From assembly GCA_028622995.1 (NCBI GenBank), contig JAJQJQ010000004.1:5022001-5086000 (forward strand): 64,000 nucleotides of DNA, given 5' to 3'. Within the stretch, counting starts at the first letter, position 1. The number at the start of each line of letters is the position of its first letter. The position numbers and the translations under genes were made by a program. The notes below the pieces were generated by a model. That model was given only the letters and a program-made list of their open reading frames with translations, ran no database searches and was not told the DNA's origin. The stretch is from Panagrolaimus kolymaensis. Its lineage: Eukaryota > Nematoda > Chromadorea > Rhabditida > Panagrolaimidae. Below, one piece after another: positions 1 to 12,858 of this stretch.

Positions 1-3000
1 GAGCATCTTTTATTTTTTTTTTGCCAACAACCAACCAACTAAAAGGATTAATTTTTCCATTTCATTTTTATTTTTTCCGCCAAATAAAATTTATTTCATG
101 CTTTAAGCTTGAAAAGTCATAGATCTTTTTCTTCCTTAAATTGAGAAACATAATTTTTTTTAATAAAGCGTAAATCCATTCTACCGTAATTTGACGACGA
201 AATTATATAATATGCAAATTCCTAGAAATATACGACGGAAAAGATTTTCTTTTTATTAGTTTTATTAGTTGGTTGGTTAATAACGGAAGTTTTATAGATG
301 ATCATCTTCATCAAAAAAAAAATTGTCTAAGCTTCAAAAAAAGTTTTACTAGCATCAAAAAAAAGCTTAAAAGATATGTATGATGATGACACAGACATCG
401 TGTGGTATTTTTACAGAAAAAGGAAATCCTTGATGAAGAAGAAGAAGCCCACGATGGATGAGCATGACAATTTCATTTTCTATTTTTTTTTATTATTATA
501 AACATTGCTTCCGCTAAAAATTAAGGTTTCTGGTTTAAAAATAAATAAATTTTTAAGATACGTTTTCTGACGCGACTTTTTATTTATTTATTTTTTTTCG
601 GTATTGAAGAAGCACCTCTTACTTGTGGCCAATGTTTCTAATTAAAAAAAAAGGATTAATTTTTGAGCATTCACCTTTTTTAAAGTTTGAATGAAATCAA
701 AAAATGATACTATTCCCTTTCATAAAATTAAATTTATGGAAGCTTTTCGATGACAGATTTTGTTGGGATTAAGCTTTTCTTAAAAAAGCTGCTTGCAAAA
801 AAGCTTCTTTTTCTTCTCGATTGCTTCATCTGCTTCGTATTCATCGTTTTTTGAAATTAAAAACGTAATCCATGAGCACCGGAAACTTGAGATTTAGTGA
901 TAGAAAGTTAGATAAATACAAGCAACAACACATTGAGAGCATGTGCGCGCGAATTAAAAAATAAATGGAGGCAATTAATTGAATACAATATTTGAACATA
1001 CAACATTTTTTATGAGGCAGAAAAAAAATTGTGTAGTCTTAAAATTTGTTTATTTCAGACTGTGACTGAATGAATCCATTAAAGATAGCTATAGATCTCC
1101 GAGAAGAAGGTTTTAATCTTTTTTTTAATGCAAAATTTGCGTCAAAGTTGTAAAAAAAACCGACGAGCGGAGGCAGTGAAAACGCACTTTTACAAATCTA
1201 AACAAAAAATATGCGACAGGATACTACTGTAGACTTAAATAATATATTTAGGAATAAAAGCTATCCATAACTACAAATTTTTATTTGAAAAGAGTTTTAC
1301 TACAAACAAAAATTAAATTTGGGAATTTTTGATCGTAATTAAAAATACACTCCATTATTTTGCATCGTCATAGAATTAGTGAAACACAGGAGCCGACAAT
1401 GAGAGATTAGAATATAAACGTAGATACATACTTTTGTAGAGATTTTCTGATTAATTTTTTTTTGATAATTACTTCACTCTTTTTTGCTACGTAGAAGTAA
1501 GCAACTGCTAATCACCATTGTAGTTAAGCACAGTATTGCACAAAAGATTTTAGTAAATAAAATAAATTTTAAATCAATAAATTTTCCAAAAATTTCTCGC
1601 TTGCTTTTTGAGGAAAATATTTTTTTTAGGTAACAAAAATTTTATTTTACATGTTTTTTACTGATAAAATCCTTTCCATGTGGGTGTAGTAATAATGTAC
1701 TTTTAAACTTTAACCTTGCTCTCTGAAGACGAAACAAACATAGGATGAAAAAGTGAAAAAAAAGAACAAAAAAAACTATTTTTGTAGAGATTTTAAGATT
1801 AATATTTTTTAATTACTTTGTATTTTCTTTTCGGTTTTTACTTTTATTATTTTTAAAATATGTTAATCTCTTGGTTCTAATTCCTACAGATAGATAATAA
1901 GCATGCGACCGACACTACTACAGTGTGATTTCTTTCTTATCAACCAGATAGGGAAAAATATTTTTGTGGATGCTTTTTAACTTTTGGATTGTTTAGCAGC
2001 CACAAAAAAAAGCAAATAATATCCATAAGATAGAGATTTATAATTTATGATTTTTCAACCAAAAATAATAATAAAAAAATAACGCGGCGATCAGTGATGC
2101 TTTTTCTTTCTTCTTTCCTTTATTTTTTTGTTTCATAAAAAATCTTTTTTAATTTGGTTGCTCTTTACCTTCCTTCCCATTGTTTTGTTAGTTGATCTCC
2201 TTAAAATAAATGGTGGCAGTAATTGTTGTGAATAAGGCGCTTTTTTCTGCACAAAAATAAAAAGAAAGAGATTAACAAAAATGCATAATAATAATAAAAA
2301 TAGTAAGTTTTTTTCAAATATTCCAATAATCTGTTTAGTAACTAACAATAACAACAAGCAAGAATTTGAGAAAAAATTAAATGCAAACCATAGTTCTAAT
2401 TTGCCTATAATCTTGGCTCGTCAAACCAAAAATAATTTTAAACCTCAACAATTTATTTATATCCTTCTTTTGATTAGGAATCTCTCTCTCAGCTTTATGA
2501 ATTGTCTTTTTTTTGCATAAAAAACATGTTATTCCTTATTGTTCGCTCCTTCTTTATTGTTACATAAGCTTAATAATATAAAATCTTTATCATCGCTGAC
2601 CTCTAAAAAAAGGTAAAGCAGCAAGCATCAATAAATAACAAAGAGCGCGCTTGCAAGCAGCAAAAATCTATCCTCCGCCGCTTTTTTATTTAACCAATAA
2701 TCAGAATACAGTATTTCATTAAAATGATAAATAGGATTTGCTTCTATGCTTTCTTCTTCTTTATTTTTTATTTTCGATGCAAAAAAATAAAGGTAAGAAA
2801 TTTTGAACAAAAAAATAATTTTTCGATACAAAAAGTTTGAAATTATAATATGATTATGAAAATAATTTTGTTTTTGTTTAGAAGATTTTTTTAAACAAAC
2901 ATAAAAAAATAAGTGATGCTATTTTTTTTTAAAGTTCTGTAAATTTATGAAATGACTAACATCGAAAAACAAAGGGTTTTAATTATTATTTCTCGTAACC

Positions 3001-6000
3001 AATTTGTGTTTTATAACAAAAATTTAAGGTTTTTGCCGAGCAGTCTCGCAACGGAAAACTAATTTTTTATTATGTTATTACGCACAATTTATTTATATTA
3101 TAATGTTACAAAAATGCTTGTATCATTATAATATAAGAGATAAAATAAATTTTTTTTTCTACCAATGTTGCTGCATCTGCTGCTTCCTGGTGTTACATTC
3201 CAGAAAATCCTCTTAGACCTATTATTTTTTACATCTTAAAATAATATTTTTATCAAAGCTGAAGATCAAATAAATAATCTCTCACACTATCACATGTTGT
3301 TGCAGCAAGCAGCAATTCATTCCACCGCATTATTGTAGAACCATTTTTTCGAATCGGTTTATAAAAAATACTTTTTTTAATCAAGGAAATTATTTTAAAA
3401 GTTCAAAAGCCAAATATAAACAAAAGCGGATAATAAGCTTTTTTAGTTGGAAAAAAAATTTAATTTGAATAGTGTTTCTTAAGAAAATAATAATAAATCA
3501 GAAATTTCTAAATTCTAAAAGATTAATTCGAAAATTTTATCTAAAAATGTTTCATAATTTTTTTCTTCTCGGTTTCCTGGTTCAAAATTATTTTTAAAAA
3601 TGTTGTCATTTTGCGAAGTTCCATTTTGTTTCAAAAATTAAAAGATAATACAAATTTTTATTTCTGTTAAATATTTGAGTCACTTTTTTGTTGTTCTTAA
3701 AATCTTACAAATTTTCACATTCATCCATCCTTCCTCATTTTTTGTGTTAAAGGGTTTCATTTTTGTGGGTACAAACAATTTTCTTTTTTGCAAAAAAGCG
3801 AAGTTAAAAAAAATGATAAATTCCTTTTACTCATTATCAAATTTTTTAAATAGTTTCATGTTGAAATTTATTAATTAATTTAATTTTGTAAAAAGAACAA
3901 ACATCATAAAAAAAGATTTTATTTTTCAACTAAAAATGACCTTAAAAATTAATCATAGAAAAAAAGTTGTAAAAATGTTTGCTTGATAGACCTGAAAAAT
4001 TTTTGTGAGCTGCGTGACGTATTTATATTTGTCATTTTAGTTAATTAATTAATCTTTGATGGAAAACAATACATTTTATTTTATATATTTTTAGTTGAAA
4101 AAAATTACTTTTCACATGATTGAAAATTGGAATTAAAAAAGCGCTCATCTTTTAAGTGAATTAGTTAAATTAAGAGATAAATAAATGCACGTATGCAAAA
4201 AATAAAAATGGAGGGCACAAAATAAAGAATAGTACAAATGAAATACTCGGAAGAAGAATAAAAAATGGGTCTTGAAGTAATTATTTATCCAAGTGAAAAA
4301 TTTAACTAAAAATATTAATAAATTTTATTTTTTGGAGAATTCTAAACTTTCGAAATCAAGTGCTTGCGAACTTATAAATAAAGAATTATGATATCCTCTG
4401 TCATGCCAAGAAATCGTGCTTATTATTTCTTCTAACTCCAAGCCAAAAATAATTTAGGATTAATTTGCGTTTTTTGCTTTTTTAATAAATATTTTTGGGT
4501 ATCAAACGCTTATTACATATGCATATATACGTAACTAACTAAACCATTACATGTAAAAAATAATTATTATGGATTTTAAGCTTAGTTGTAATAATGATAG
4601 AGAGTGAAAAGATTTGCCGAAATGGTCACAATCTTCTTTTGATCTTTTTTCTTTTACCAAAACCTTTGCTAATTAAAAAATGTTTTAATAATCAGAAGAG
4701 ACCTTCTTTCTTCCCTTTTTTTAAATACACAAAAAATGGATTGTACTTTTTATGAGTAGTAAAGAAGTATTGAGAAGAATTATTTAAAGATTGTTGTATA
4801 TTTAATCATTAGATTTTTGACCCATTACTTTTTGTCCAATCTAAGACTTGTTGTACCTACCACTCTGCATTGTTGTTGCACTATGTATATTAATTATTTT
4901 AAGGGCATACAAATCTATGAATTACTGTAATGTAATTTTTTTTGAGGAGGAAAGAATATTCGACTACTATTTTTTTTTAATTATAAAAAAAAGTAAAAGT
5001 AAAAAAGATAAAACAAATCTTCTTTTTTTTCATGCTTATTTTCAATTCCGCTACTTCTTAAAAAATGCATCTCAATGGTCGATGAACTTTTTAGTTTTTT
5101 CCACACATATATTTTATGAATTTTATTTAGTTAAGTGCACATTCTTTTTTCTTGCAGTCAGTTGGGTCTTGAGATATGTGGTATGTTATTATAAGAAAGA
5201 ATGAAAAGATTTGGTAATATATTTTTTTTATTTATTTAAAAAAGGAATTTCTCAAATCTCTTGAACAATAATGTCTGAATTTCTCAAACAAAAAAAATTC
5301 TCACGTGTTTTTTATTTCATTTTTTGGCAAAAGAGAGATCTCATGAAAGAGAGGAAGTCATCAGACGATAGATGGATGATTACCTTGTGTTTATCTATTT
5401 GCGACAACGATAATTTCTTGAATATCCTTATTTCATATTTTTCATTCCTTAGAAAATTTATAATATGTATAATTTGGGAGGTGGAGTTTTTTTTCTCTTC
5501 ATTTTGCTATGCGACTACCTTTTTTTTTTAATTTTATTGCTATCATGCAATACATTACGAACTACCAGCAGCTACCAACAACAGCTTGCTAGACTTTGAA
5601 AAGCCCAACGATCGTGTTTCTCTTTCCTTTCCTTCCTCTACCATAAGTCCAACAAACTCCGCCTATTTTTTTATACGCCGCGACGACGCAAAAGAGAGGC
5701 GGCAAGGAGGATGTCCTTTTTCTTTTTCCCCTTTCCTTTTTTTGCTTTCTTTAAAAACGATAAAATAAGCTTTTAAGCTTAAATCCTCCATCAAAAAAGG
5801 GGGAAGGAAGAACTTTGAAAGAAAGTATATATAAAGGCAGTTTATGATTTGGTAAATTTAATATCAATGACAATTTTAAATTTGTTGTGTTATCGCATTC
5901 TATAACTTTATTTTTTTTTCGCGCTGTATTTTTGTGGTATAAAATATTATTTATTATTATATACTGTATATTACCATATTAATATACCATCTTATTACCT

Positions 6001-6069
6001 ACCTGATTTCTAGAAAAGGGTATAACACATATTATAAATATTATAAATATTTATTTGCTGTTTAAAAAA
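1..6069. other. AT-rich gene-poor region
   Basis: About 6 kb dominated by A and T homopolymers and short AT words. Open frames here are short, mostly lack an ATG, and show no signal peptide, domain or clear exon structure. I see no tRNA, no long inverted repeat and no tandem array. The last few hundred bases presumably hold the promoter and 5' UTR of the arylsulfatase gene, but no core element stands out from the background. Confidence 0.6.
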
Positions 6070-8516
6070 ATGGAATCTTCAAAGGCTTCTTCTTTTTCAA
6101 CTTTATTAATTTTAACAACAACGTTTATTCCATTAATTTTTGGTTTACCTGCAACATTTCCCGATGAAATGCCGCCATCTCCTGATCGGCCAAATATTGT
6201 GGTACTTATGGTTGATGATCTTGGTAAGTATTCGTTGTTGCCATTGTTATTATTTTTTTGTTTCATTTTTATTGCATTTATTTTTACTATTTTTATCTTT
6301 CCTTTTTTCTTTTTTTTGGGTTATTTTTCGAACTTGAAATTTGAGATTTTTGTTCTCAGCCAAAAAAGCTAATCACAGTTGTCCCCGTCATTTTATTTTT
6401 TCATCAAGAAATGATGATCAATTTTCTGTTCTTTAATGGCTTAAAAATGCATCTTTTAAAAAAAGTATTTAGTCAAAAATTTAAGTACTTACGTGCAAAG
6501 AAATAAATTTCTTGGTACATTACAACCTTCAAAAAAAATCGGAAAAAAAAAGCAAATTTTAATATTGATCTTTGATATTTATAGGATATGGAGATATTTT
6601 GAGTTATGGTAATCCCACACAAGAATGGAATGAAGTCGATCGAATGATTGCTGAAGGCACTCGCTTTACTAATGCATATTCAGCTGATTCCATGTGTTCT
6701 CCATCTCGAGCTGGTTTCATGACTGGACGATTACCCATTCGGCTTGGAGTTACTGGAGGTGCAAGAGTTTTTTTGCCTCATGATGTTAAAGGTTTACCCA
6801 AGCATGAACCAACCATCGCTGAAATGTTAAAGGATGCTGGTTATGTTACTGGTATGATTGGTAAATGGCATTTGGGTATTAATGAACATAATTCCACTGA
6901 TGGAAATCATTTACCATCTCGAAGAGGTTTTGATTTTGTTGGACTTAATTTACCTTGGACTAATGCATGGCAATGTGATACTACAAAGGTAAGTAAAGGG
7001 TTTATGTGACGTCGAAAAAAAGAGGGGATTAGTGTCTTTGAGTTTAATAATTGGTCATTGAAAGAATATTTACACATGTGCTTTTTTATAGGAATATTAT
7101 CCTGAACCTGAAATGAATTATTGCTTTTTATACAACGGTGATCACATCGTTCAACAACCAATTCAATTTGATCATTTAACTGAAGATTTGGTTAATGATT
7201 GGAATCGATTCTTAGATGATCGAATTGCAAATGATCAAAATAAAAAGCCATTCTTCTTTTACTTTTCATTCCCCCACGTTCATTCAACTCAATTTGCAAA
7301 TGAATTTTTCAAAGGTAGCAGCAATCGTGGGCTTTTTGGTGATAATATCAATGAAATGGCATGGGCTACAGGACAAGTTTTGGATTCCCTTAAAAAACAT
7401 GGAATAGATAAAAATACTTTGGTTTTGTTCATGTCTGATCATGGCCCACATCAAGAACTATGCAATAATGGTGGTTCCACTGCTGGATTAAAAGGTGGAA
7501 AATCCAATAGTTTCGAAGGTGGATTCCGAATTCCTTTTGTCACTTGGATGCCAGGCACCGTTAAACCTGGAGTTGTTTCAAGAGAAGTTGTTTCATCTCT
7601 TGATTTGTTCCCAACATTCAAAAAATTGGCTTATGGCAGCGTTTCACCTTTCCATCATCATGATCGCCGAGTCATGGATGGAGTAAACATTTGGCCTGAA
7701 CTTCAAGGATATTCATATTCTGGTGATAACCGTTACAACGATGTCAAACATTATCTTTCTGAACCACTTGGACAACGACGACCCATTTATTTCTATTGCA
7801 ATAAAAATTTGATGGCTGTTCGATGGGGCGATTATAAAGTTCATTTCATGACTTCACCAATCTTTAGAAACTTTTCCATGGATCCTAAACTTGAAGAATT
7901 TTGTCCTGGTGGAAAACCCGTTGATGATTGGTAAGCTTAAATAAATTTTATAAATTTAATCCCGAAAAATACTAAAAATCCTCGATAAAATATTTTTATT
8001 TCTTCCCTTTGCCAGATTACTGTAGACGCGTTGGATTAATATTTTATTTTATCTCTTCCTTTTTTTAGGTATGTATCCCAAACATGCCCTGAAGGCCAAC
8101 TAATCACTCATAATCCTCCCCTCGTATATGACGTAACAGCAGATCCATTTGAACTTTATCCACTTGCAAATCAAAAACTTAATAAAGAAATAATTAAAAA
8201 AGTTAAAAAACTTGTGAAAGTCCACGAAGAATCGATTGAAGAAGTCGATCAAGCCCTTGGAATTTATGATCCCGCTTTAATTCCATGCTGTTCTGGAAAT
8301 GAAGATAATTGCGCTTGCGATCTTATCACAGCTGATTTGGAAGTGGTTCAACGTCGAGCATTCACTCAATGGCCAGCTAATTTACCTCGAAATCGAACAT
8401 CCGCCCTTGGTAATGGAAAAACTTTATATGAGTTCATTCCAGCTGATACCGCATCCAGCACTCATGCGCCTAAACGTAGAAGATTGCAACGACAAAAATC
8501 TACTACATCATCTTAA
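6070..8516 (+). CDS. Arylsulfatase (sulfatase family, ARSA/sul-2-like)
   Basis: Hydrolyses sulfate esters, probably in the secretory pathway or lysosome. Exons: 6070-6223, 6585-6988, 7092-7930, 8069-8516; phases join cleanly to 614 residues. Residues 1-25 form a signal peptide. The family landmarks are present: the metal-binding DD just before GYGD, the formylglycine motif CSPSR near residue 89, the second signature GMIGKWHLG, the metal-binding SDHG motif, and a lysine in [12 protein letters not shown] that usually contacts sulfate. All catalytic residues visible to me are intact. It is longer than typical family members (about 500 residues), with a Cys-rich then basic C-terminal tail. The ATG at 6070 is preceded by AAAAAA, good nematode context. 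Substrate is unknown; it could also be related to steroid sulfatase-type enzymes. Confidence 0.93.
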
Positions 8517-9879
8517 AAAAAATCCATCCACGAAAAAAGATTTTGCTTTAATTAATATTTATGTTTTACAAATGATACAAAAAAAATTAAATTTTTTCTC
8601 GCTTCTTTTATTTATTTATTTTTCATATTCCATTTTTTTTATTTTGCTAACGGGTCCTTTAGCTTTTTTTATTATTTTTAATTGTTAGAGATTTTTCCTT
8701 TTTTGGTTTTATATTTATTTATTCGTCTTTTTTTTTTGGGCTGCTTCTTTACATTCTCTGCATTTACAAAAAAATAATGATATTAATTAATTAATTTAAT
8801 TTATGGTAGATATTGTAGAAAAAAAATTTTAAGGAAAAATAATGAATCGACAAAATGTTTTTGTTGAACGTTTTTTTTTCTTCCATGTTTCTTTGCTTTT
8901 TGCTTCTTTAATTTTTAAGTCAAAAAAATTAATTAATTTTCGGAAAAAGAAAAAAATAATAGTAATTTTTAAAAAATGCGGTGTTATTGTTTTATTTTTT
9001 AATTTTTATTATTTTTTCATGCATTTTTTGATATTTTATTTTTTATTGTTTTTTTTTGTTTCATTTTGTAAACGCCTTTTTTGCGGATAAATACGGTTTC
9101 ATTTAATTTTAATACAAAACAAAAAATGTTTGATGTTTGACATTCACCCACCAGAAAAACTCTAACAAGAAAAAACAAAACATCAAAAATTGTAATAATT
9201 ATTTGTTAGAAAAAAGAAAAATTAATACAATTGGGAGTAAATTAACTTTTAGAAAATAGGTTTAACCTTGAAAACAAAAAAATAAATGACTACATTTTTT
9301 TTTGTTATTTGGATTGGAATAATTCCATTTATTGGAAATAACATATACAGTATTTTTATTAGAAGAAGGTCGAAGCTGTGGTGGCTGCTGCAGTGAATAA
9401 GGAAAGGAAAAAAAAAGAAATTATTGTGAAGCTTAACTTTTTTTTCTAGGAAATAATCTAATTTTTTTATTATTAAACATAAGGGCAAAATAATAAAAAA
9501 AAATCTTTGGACTAGTCTCTCTCCAAATTTTTTTTATGATAAATGAATTTAGAGGGTGAAATTAAATTAGACTCAAATATATGTTATGTTTATGTTTTTG
9601 AAAGTGTTCCAAGATTGTACAAAGTTTTTTTGTTGGCCTTTGAAAAAAAAAACTAGCTTGATATCCAAAAGCACATATCTGTTGATTAATTGGGGAAAGA
9701 TATACAACAAAAAAAAATCAAATTTTAGGTAAATAAAAAAAGAGTTAAACAACAACAAAAATCTTTGCAAAGACATTAGATTTAACTGGCATATTTTAAA
9801 AGGTGAGTAATATTTTTTTTTGTTTCAAATGAAACTTTGCACTGTCACAATTTTTTTTTATCAGTATTGGAATCAAAAA
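8517..9879. other. Intergenic, no gene seen
   Basis: AT-rich 3' flank of the arylsulfatase gene, with T-rich stretches and several ATTAATTAATT words. No supported coding region, RNA or repeat. Confidence 0.55.
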
Positions 9880-10270
9880 ATGTAATCGCCTTTAAAAGAG
9901 TAAATATTTAGTTAGATCGAAAAAAGCTGATTAAAGGCGTGGTGTTTTCAATTGTTCTTTTTGAAAACTTTATCTATGTATGTTGATTTCTTTGGTTCAT
10001 CAGTAGTATTTAAGTAGCTTCCTCAATCGTTGAAAATTCATCCAACAAAGTTGATTCAATACGATTGAATTTTATCAAATTTTATTTTTCTCTTTAAAAA
10101 TGGTTGCTTCTAATTTATTCGAATCAAATCAACAACAAATCCGTTGCGGTGATGAAGATCTTTATCATCGACCTGGTTCATTGTAAATGACTCCAAAAAT
10201 TTTCATAGCTTCCTTCAAACCCAATGCAATGCTTGCCTTTATATTGAAATGTTCAAACGTCTCGCTTTTT
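9880..10270 (+). repeat. Micro-ORF repeat unit, copy A
   Basis: First of three homologous units (others at 15490-16110 and, reversed, 17430-18180). It begins with the shared words GTAATCGCCTTTAAAAG and AGTAAATATTTAG, then TTAAAGGCGTGGTGTTTTC, so CGCCTTTAA and TTAAAGGCG form a spaced inverted pair about 40 bases apart. A TATA-like TATTTAAG follows at 10007-10014 and a 28-codon ORF starts at 10100. Similarity continues past the stop codon for about 80 bases. The layout (dyad, TATA-like box, short leader, ORF) looks like a tiny gene rather than a transposon, and no terminal repeats are seen. Confidence 0.75.
10100..10186 (+). CDS. Putative 28-residue micropeptide, copy A
   Basis: ATG in AAAAATGG context, 93 bases after a TATA-like box, encoding 28 residues that end QQQIRCGDEDLYHRPGSL. 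The same C-terminus appears in two other copies in this window (15928-16014 and 17486-17569). Across the last 18 codons, most differences among the three are silent (CAA/CAG, GGT/GGC twice, TTG/CTC); only two positions change residue. No signal peptide or membrane segment is visible and there is a single Cys. I do not recognise the peptide. Translation is inferred; it could be a conserved non-coding unit that happens to be open. Confidence 0.4.
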   Translation: MVASNLFESNQQQIRCGDEDLYHRPGSL

Positions 10271-10470
10271 TCATGGTAAAATACTTTAATAAACATTTTT
10301 TTTCTTTTAAAGTTTATAAAAATATATAAAATAAATAATTATGTATTCGTAATGGCAAATGAGTTAAAACAATAATGACCAATGATCGTATAGTTTTCTC
10401 TTGTTTTAGTCGTCAGTTGCTAAGATTGCTATTAGCACATTTTTGAAATTAATGCTCATGCATGCAGCTA

Positions 10471-11045
10471 CACTGAGAAAAATGTGTGACGTTATTGTAC
10501 AATAAACATGAGACAAAAAATTTTGGTCACAAAAATTTTATTCACATTTATTTTTTTCACACAAAATTTTTTCACACCCAAAAAATTTCACAGATTTTTT
10601 GTCACATTATCCATTTGTCACACCTTTTAAAAAAGGTGTGACAAAAATAAATGTGACGACAAAAAATGTGACCAAAGATTACTGTAGCTGGTTGACCCGA
10701 TAAAAAAGTACTACCAAAAAAATTTTTTTTTCTTAGTTTTGGCTTATTTCGTTCATTCTTGAAAAAAAAATTTTTTTGGTAGTACTTTTTTATCGGGCCA
10801 ACCAGCTACAGTAATCTTTGGTCACATTTTTTGTCGTCACATTTAAATTTTTGTCACATTTAAAAAATGTCACATTAATTTTGTCACTTTATTTTTTTTT
10901 CACATTTATTTTTTTCACCTTTTTTTTGGTCACATTAAAAAATTTTCACACAATTTTTGTCACATTCACACAGCCGTGACATTTCATGAAAGTGTGACGA
11001 TATGTCACATTTCGATGAAATGTCACAATTCCATTTTTCTCAGTG
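10471..11045. mobile_element. TA-flanked MITE (mariner/Tc1-type ends)
   Basis: A 575-base element with 14-base perfect terminal inverted repeats, CACTGAGAAAAATG at the left and its complement at the right end, flanked on both sides by TA. TA target duplication plus CACTG-type ends is typical of non-autonomous mariner/Tc1 relatives. There is no transposase ORF. The interior is packed with TGTCAC/GTGACA words in both orientations and contains a nested hairpin. Confidence 0.88.
10649..10843. repeat. Nested inverted repeat inside the MITE
   Basis: Two arms of about 80 bases, roughly 10649-10728 and 10764-10843, are near-perfect reverse complements around a 35-base loop. They carry the words CAAAGATTACTGTAGCTGGTT and GATAAAAAAGTACTACC and their complements. 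This could be an older foldback element inside the larger one, or part of its own structure. Confidence 0.8.
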
Positions 11046-12858
11046 TACAAGATCAGGAACATTTTTTGTTTGTTGTCGTAAAAAGTTTTATTTTTGACAT
11101 TTTGCTTTTACATATCTCTTTTTTCCTTTGATATTTTATTAGCTGTTCATAAACATTATTCGTGTTTATGCGCCTTATATTTCTTTCCTCCATCAAGTTA
11201 CATACAAACATAGTCACAAAATAAGAAACTCAAACTGTGCCAAAAAATGAAAAACAAAATTATTTTAGTCTTTTTTAAAAGTTATTATAAATTTTTAAAA
11301 GGCTTGAATCTTTTCTCCGCAGTTTATGTTTTTGGAAATCTAAAAAGGTGCAAAAAACAATCGTAAAAAAATTTACGGGTGTCAATTTTTTTGTTATTCA
11401 GTTTTTTTTCTTCTTGTAAATAATTTATTTCAAAAAAAACTTTATTATATGAAAATTATTTAAATAATAAATACTAACACATAAATTATTTTTTTTGAAA
11501 TAGTATGGTTTTTGATTTTAGTCTTAATTCAATAAAGCTTTTTTTGTTGAAAAAAAAAGTAAATTCAATTTTTTTTAAAAATCATTTTATTTCTTTCTTT
11601 TTTTTAACAAAATTAAATTAATATTTTCAGAAAAGCTGCCACCTGCTGCATTTTTTTTCTTTTCATAACTTTGTTTTTGGACACTTTTAATTTTTAGCAA
11701 CCGAGCGAGACAAAAACACTTTTCAAAAAAAAAAATTTACCGTAATAAATAAAACTTTTCCAAAAAAAATATTTTTCACATATTTATTTGTTGCTTGCTT
11801 GCTTTTAAAGATTCAAGAATGGCGCTTTGATCCTTTATAAATTATAAATAAATAAATAAATAACCTATATATTTTTTTATGTGAATTTGCAAATAAGCTT
11901 TAAACCTAAATAAAAAAGAAAAAGTCAACGTCATTGTTTGATGACTTTTTTAAAAGGAAAATTAAATCACTAATTTACGTAATAAAACATAAATCAAAAA
12001 TAAAAAAATAAATCACTTGTTTAAGCTAAAAATAATTTTTTTGACGTCAAAAATAAGGTGGGGGTTTTTTTGCAAGAAAAAGTAAATAAATATAGAAAAG
12101 AAAAGTAATAAAAAATACAAAATGAAAATTAATTACCATTCATAATCCAAGGATAAGTAATTGACCGAGAGCGTGCTGCGTGTGCTAAAGAAAAAAGGAC
12201 AATATTTATTATGCGTTTTTTTATTTTTTTAACAAGAATGTATCTATGTATATTAAGAGGATATAAACGTTAGAGATTTAATTTGTTTGTATGCGTGTAA
12301 AAGTTCTTTTCTTTAGAATCAATGATTAAAACCACCATCAAAAAAAATCTTTGTTATTGAAAAAAAATTAAAACAGCAAGCGATGATGCATGCACAAGCA
12401 GGCATGTGCCCGGGGTTATTTTTCTTTTTCTCAAAAGCAACAATAATAACAGTTTTTTTCGAAATTATTTTTATTTATTGTCTAGTCTCGTGTTGAAGAT
12501 TATGCATATTTCTTTTTCATTCCTTTAAGTTGCTCTCTGATGCAAATCTTTGCTTTATGAACTACTTTAATTGTTGTTTTTTTATTGCACATCGAAAAAT
12601 TTTTAAAAAAGAGAGGAAAGAATAATAGTTATTTCTTGTGTGAGACCAACAACAAACAATTTATAAAAAAAATAAGGTAAAAGGCAAGAGCATGAAGAAG
12701 AAGAAAATCAAACAAGAAAATCATTCATCTTTGAACGTCGAATAAAAAAATAGAAGGGCAAACAAAATAATTATACTGTAAAGAAAATAATAATAAGAAA
12801 ATAAAGGAAATGTACCATATTGAGTTGTTCCTTGGTTGTTTTTGATTGGCACCAATTT
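11046..12858. other. Intergenic, no gene seen
   Basis: AT-rich stretch between the MITE and the 3' end of the ground-like gene, with simple AAATAAATAAAT runs near 11850. No supported coding region, RNA gene or repeat. Confidence 0.55.

Noticed and set aside
4848..5204. 118-codon open frame on the plus strand
   Set aside because: No ATG at its start, very T-rich composition, no domain, no splice sites supporting an exon; consistent with AT-rich background.
10471..11045. CRISPR-like array from repeated TGTCAC words
   Set aside because: Spacing is irregular, repeats are hexamers in both orientations, and the block lies within a eukaryotic MITE.
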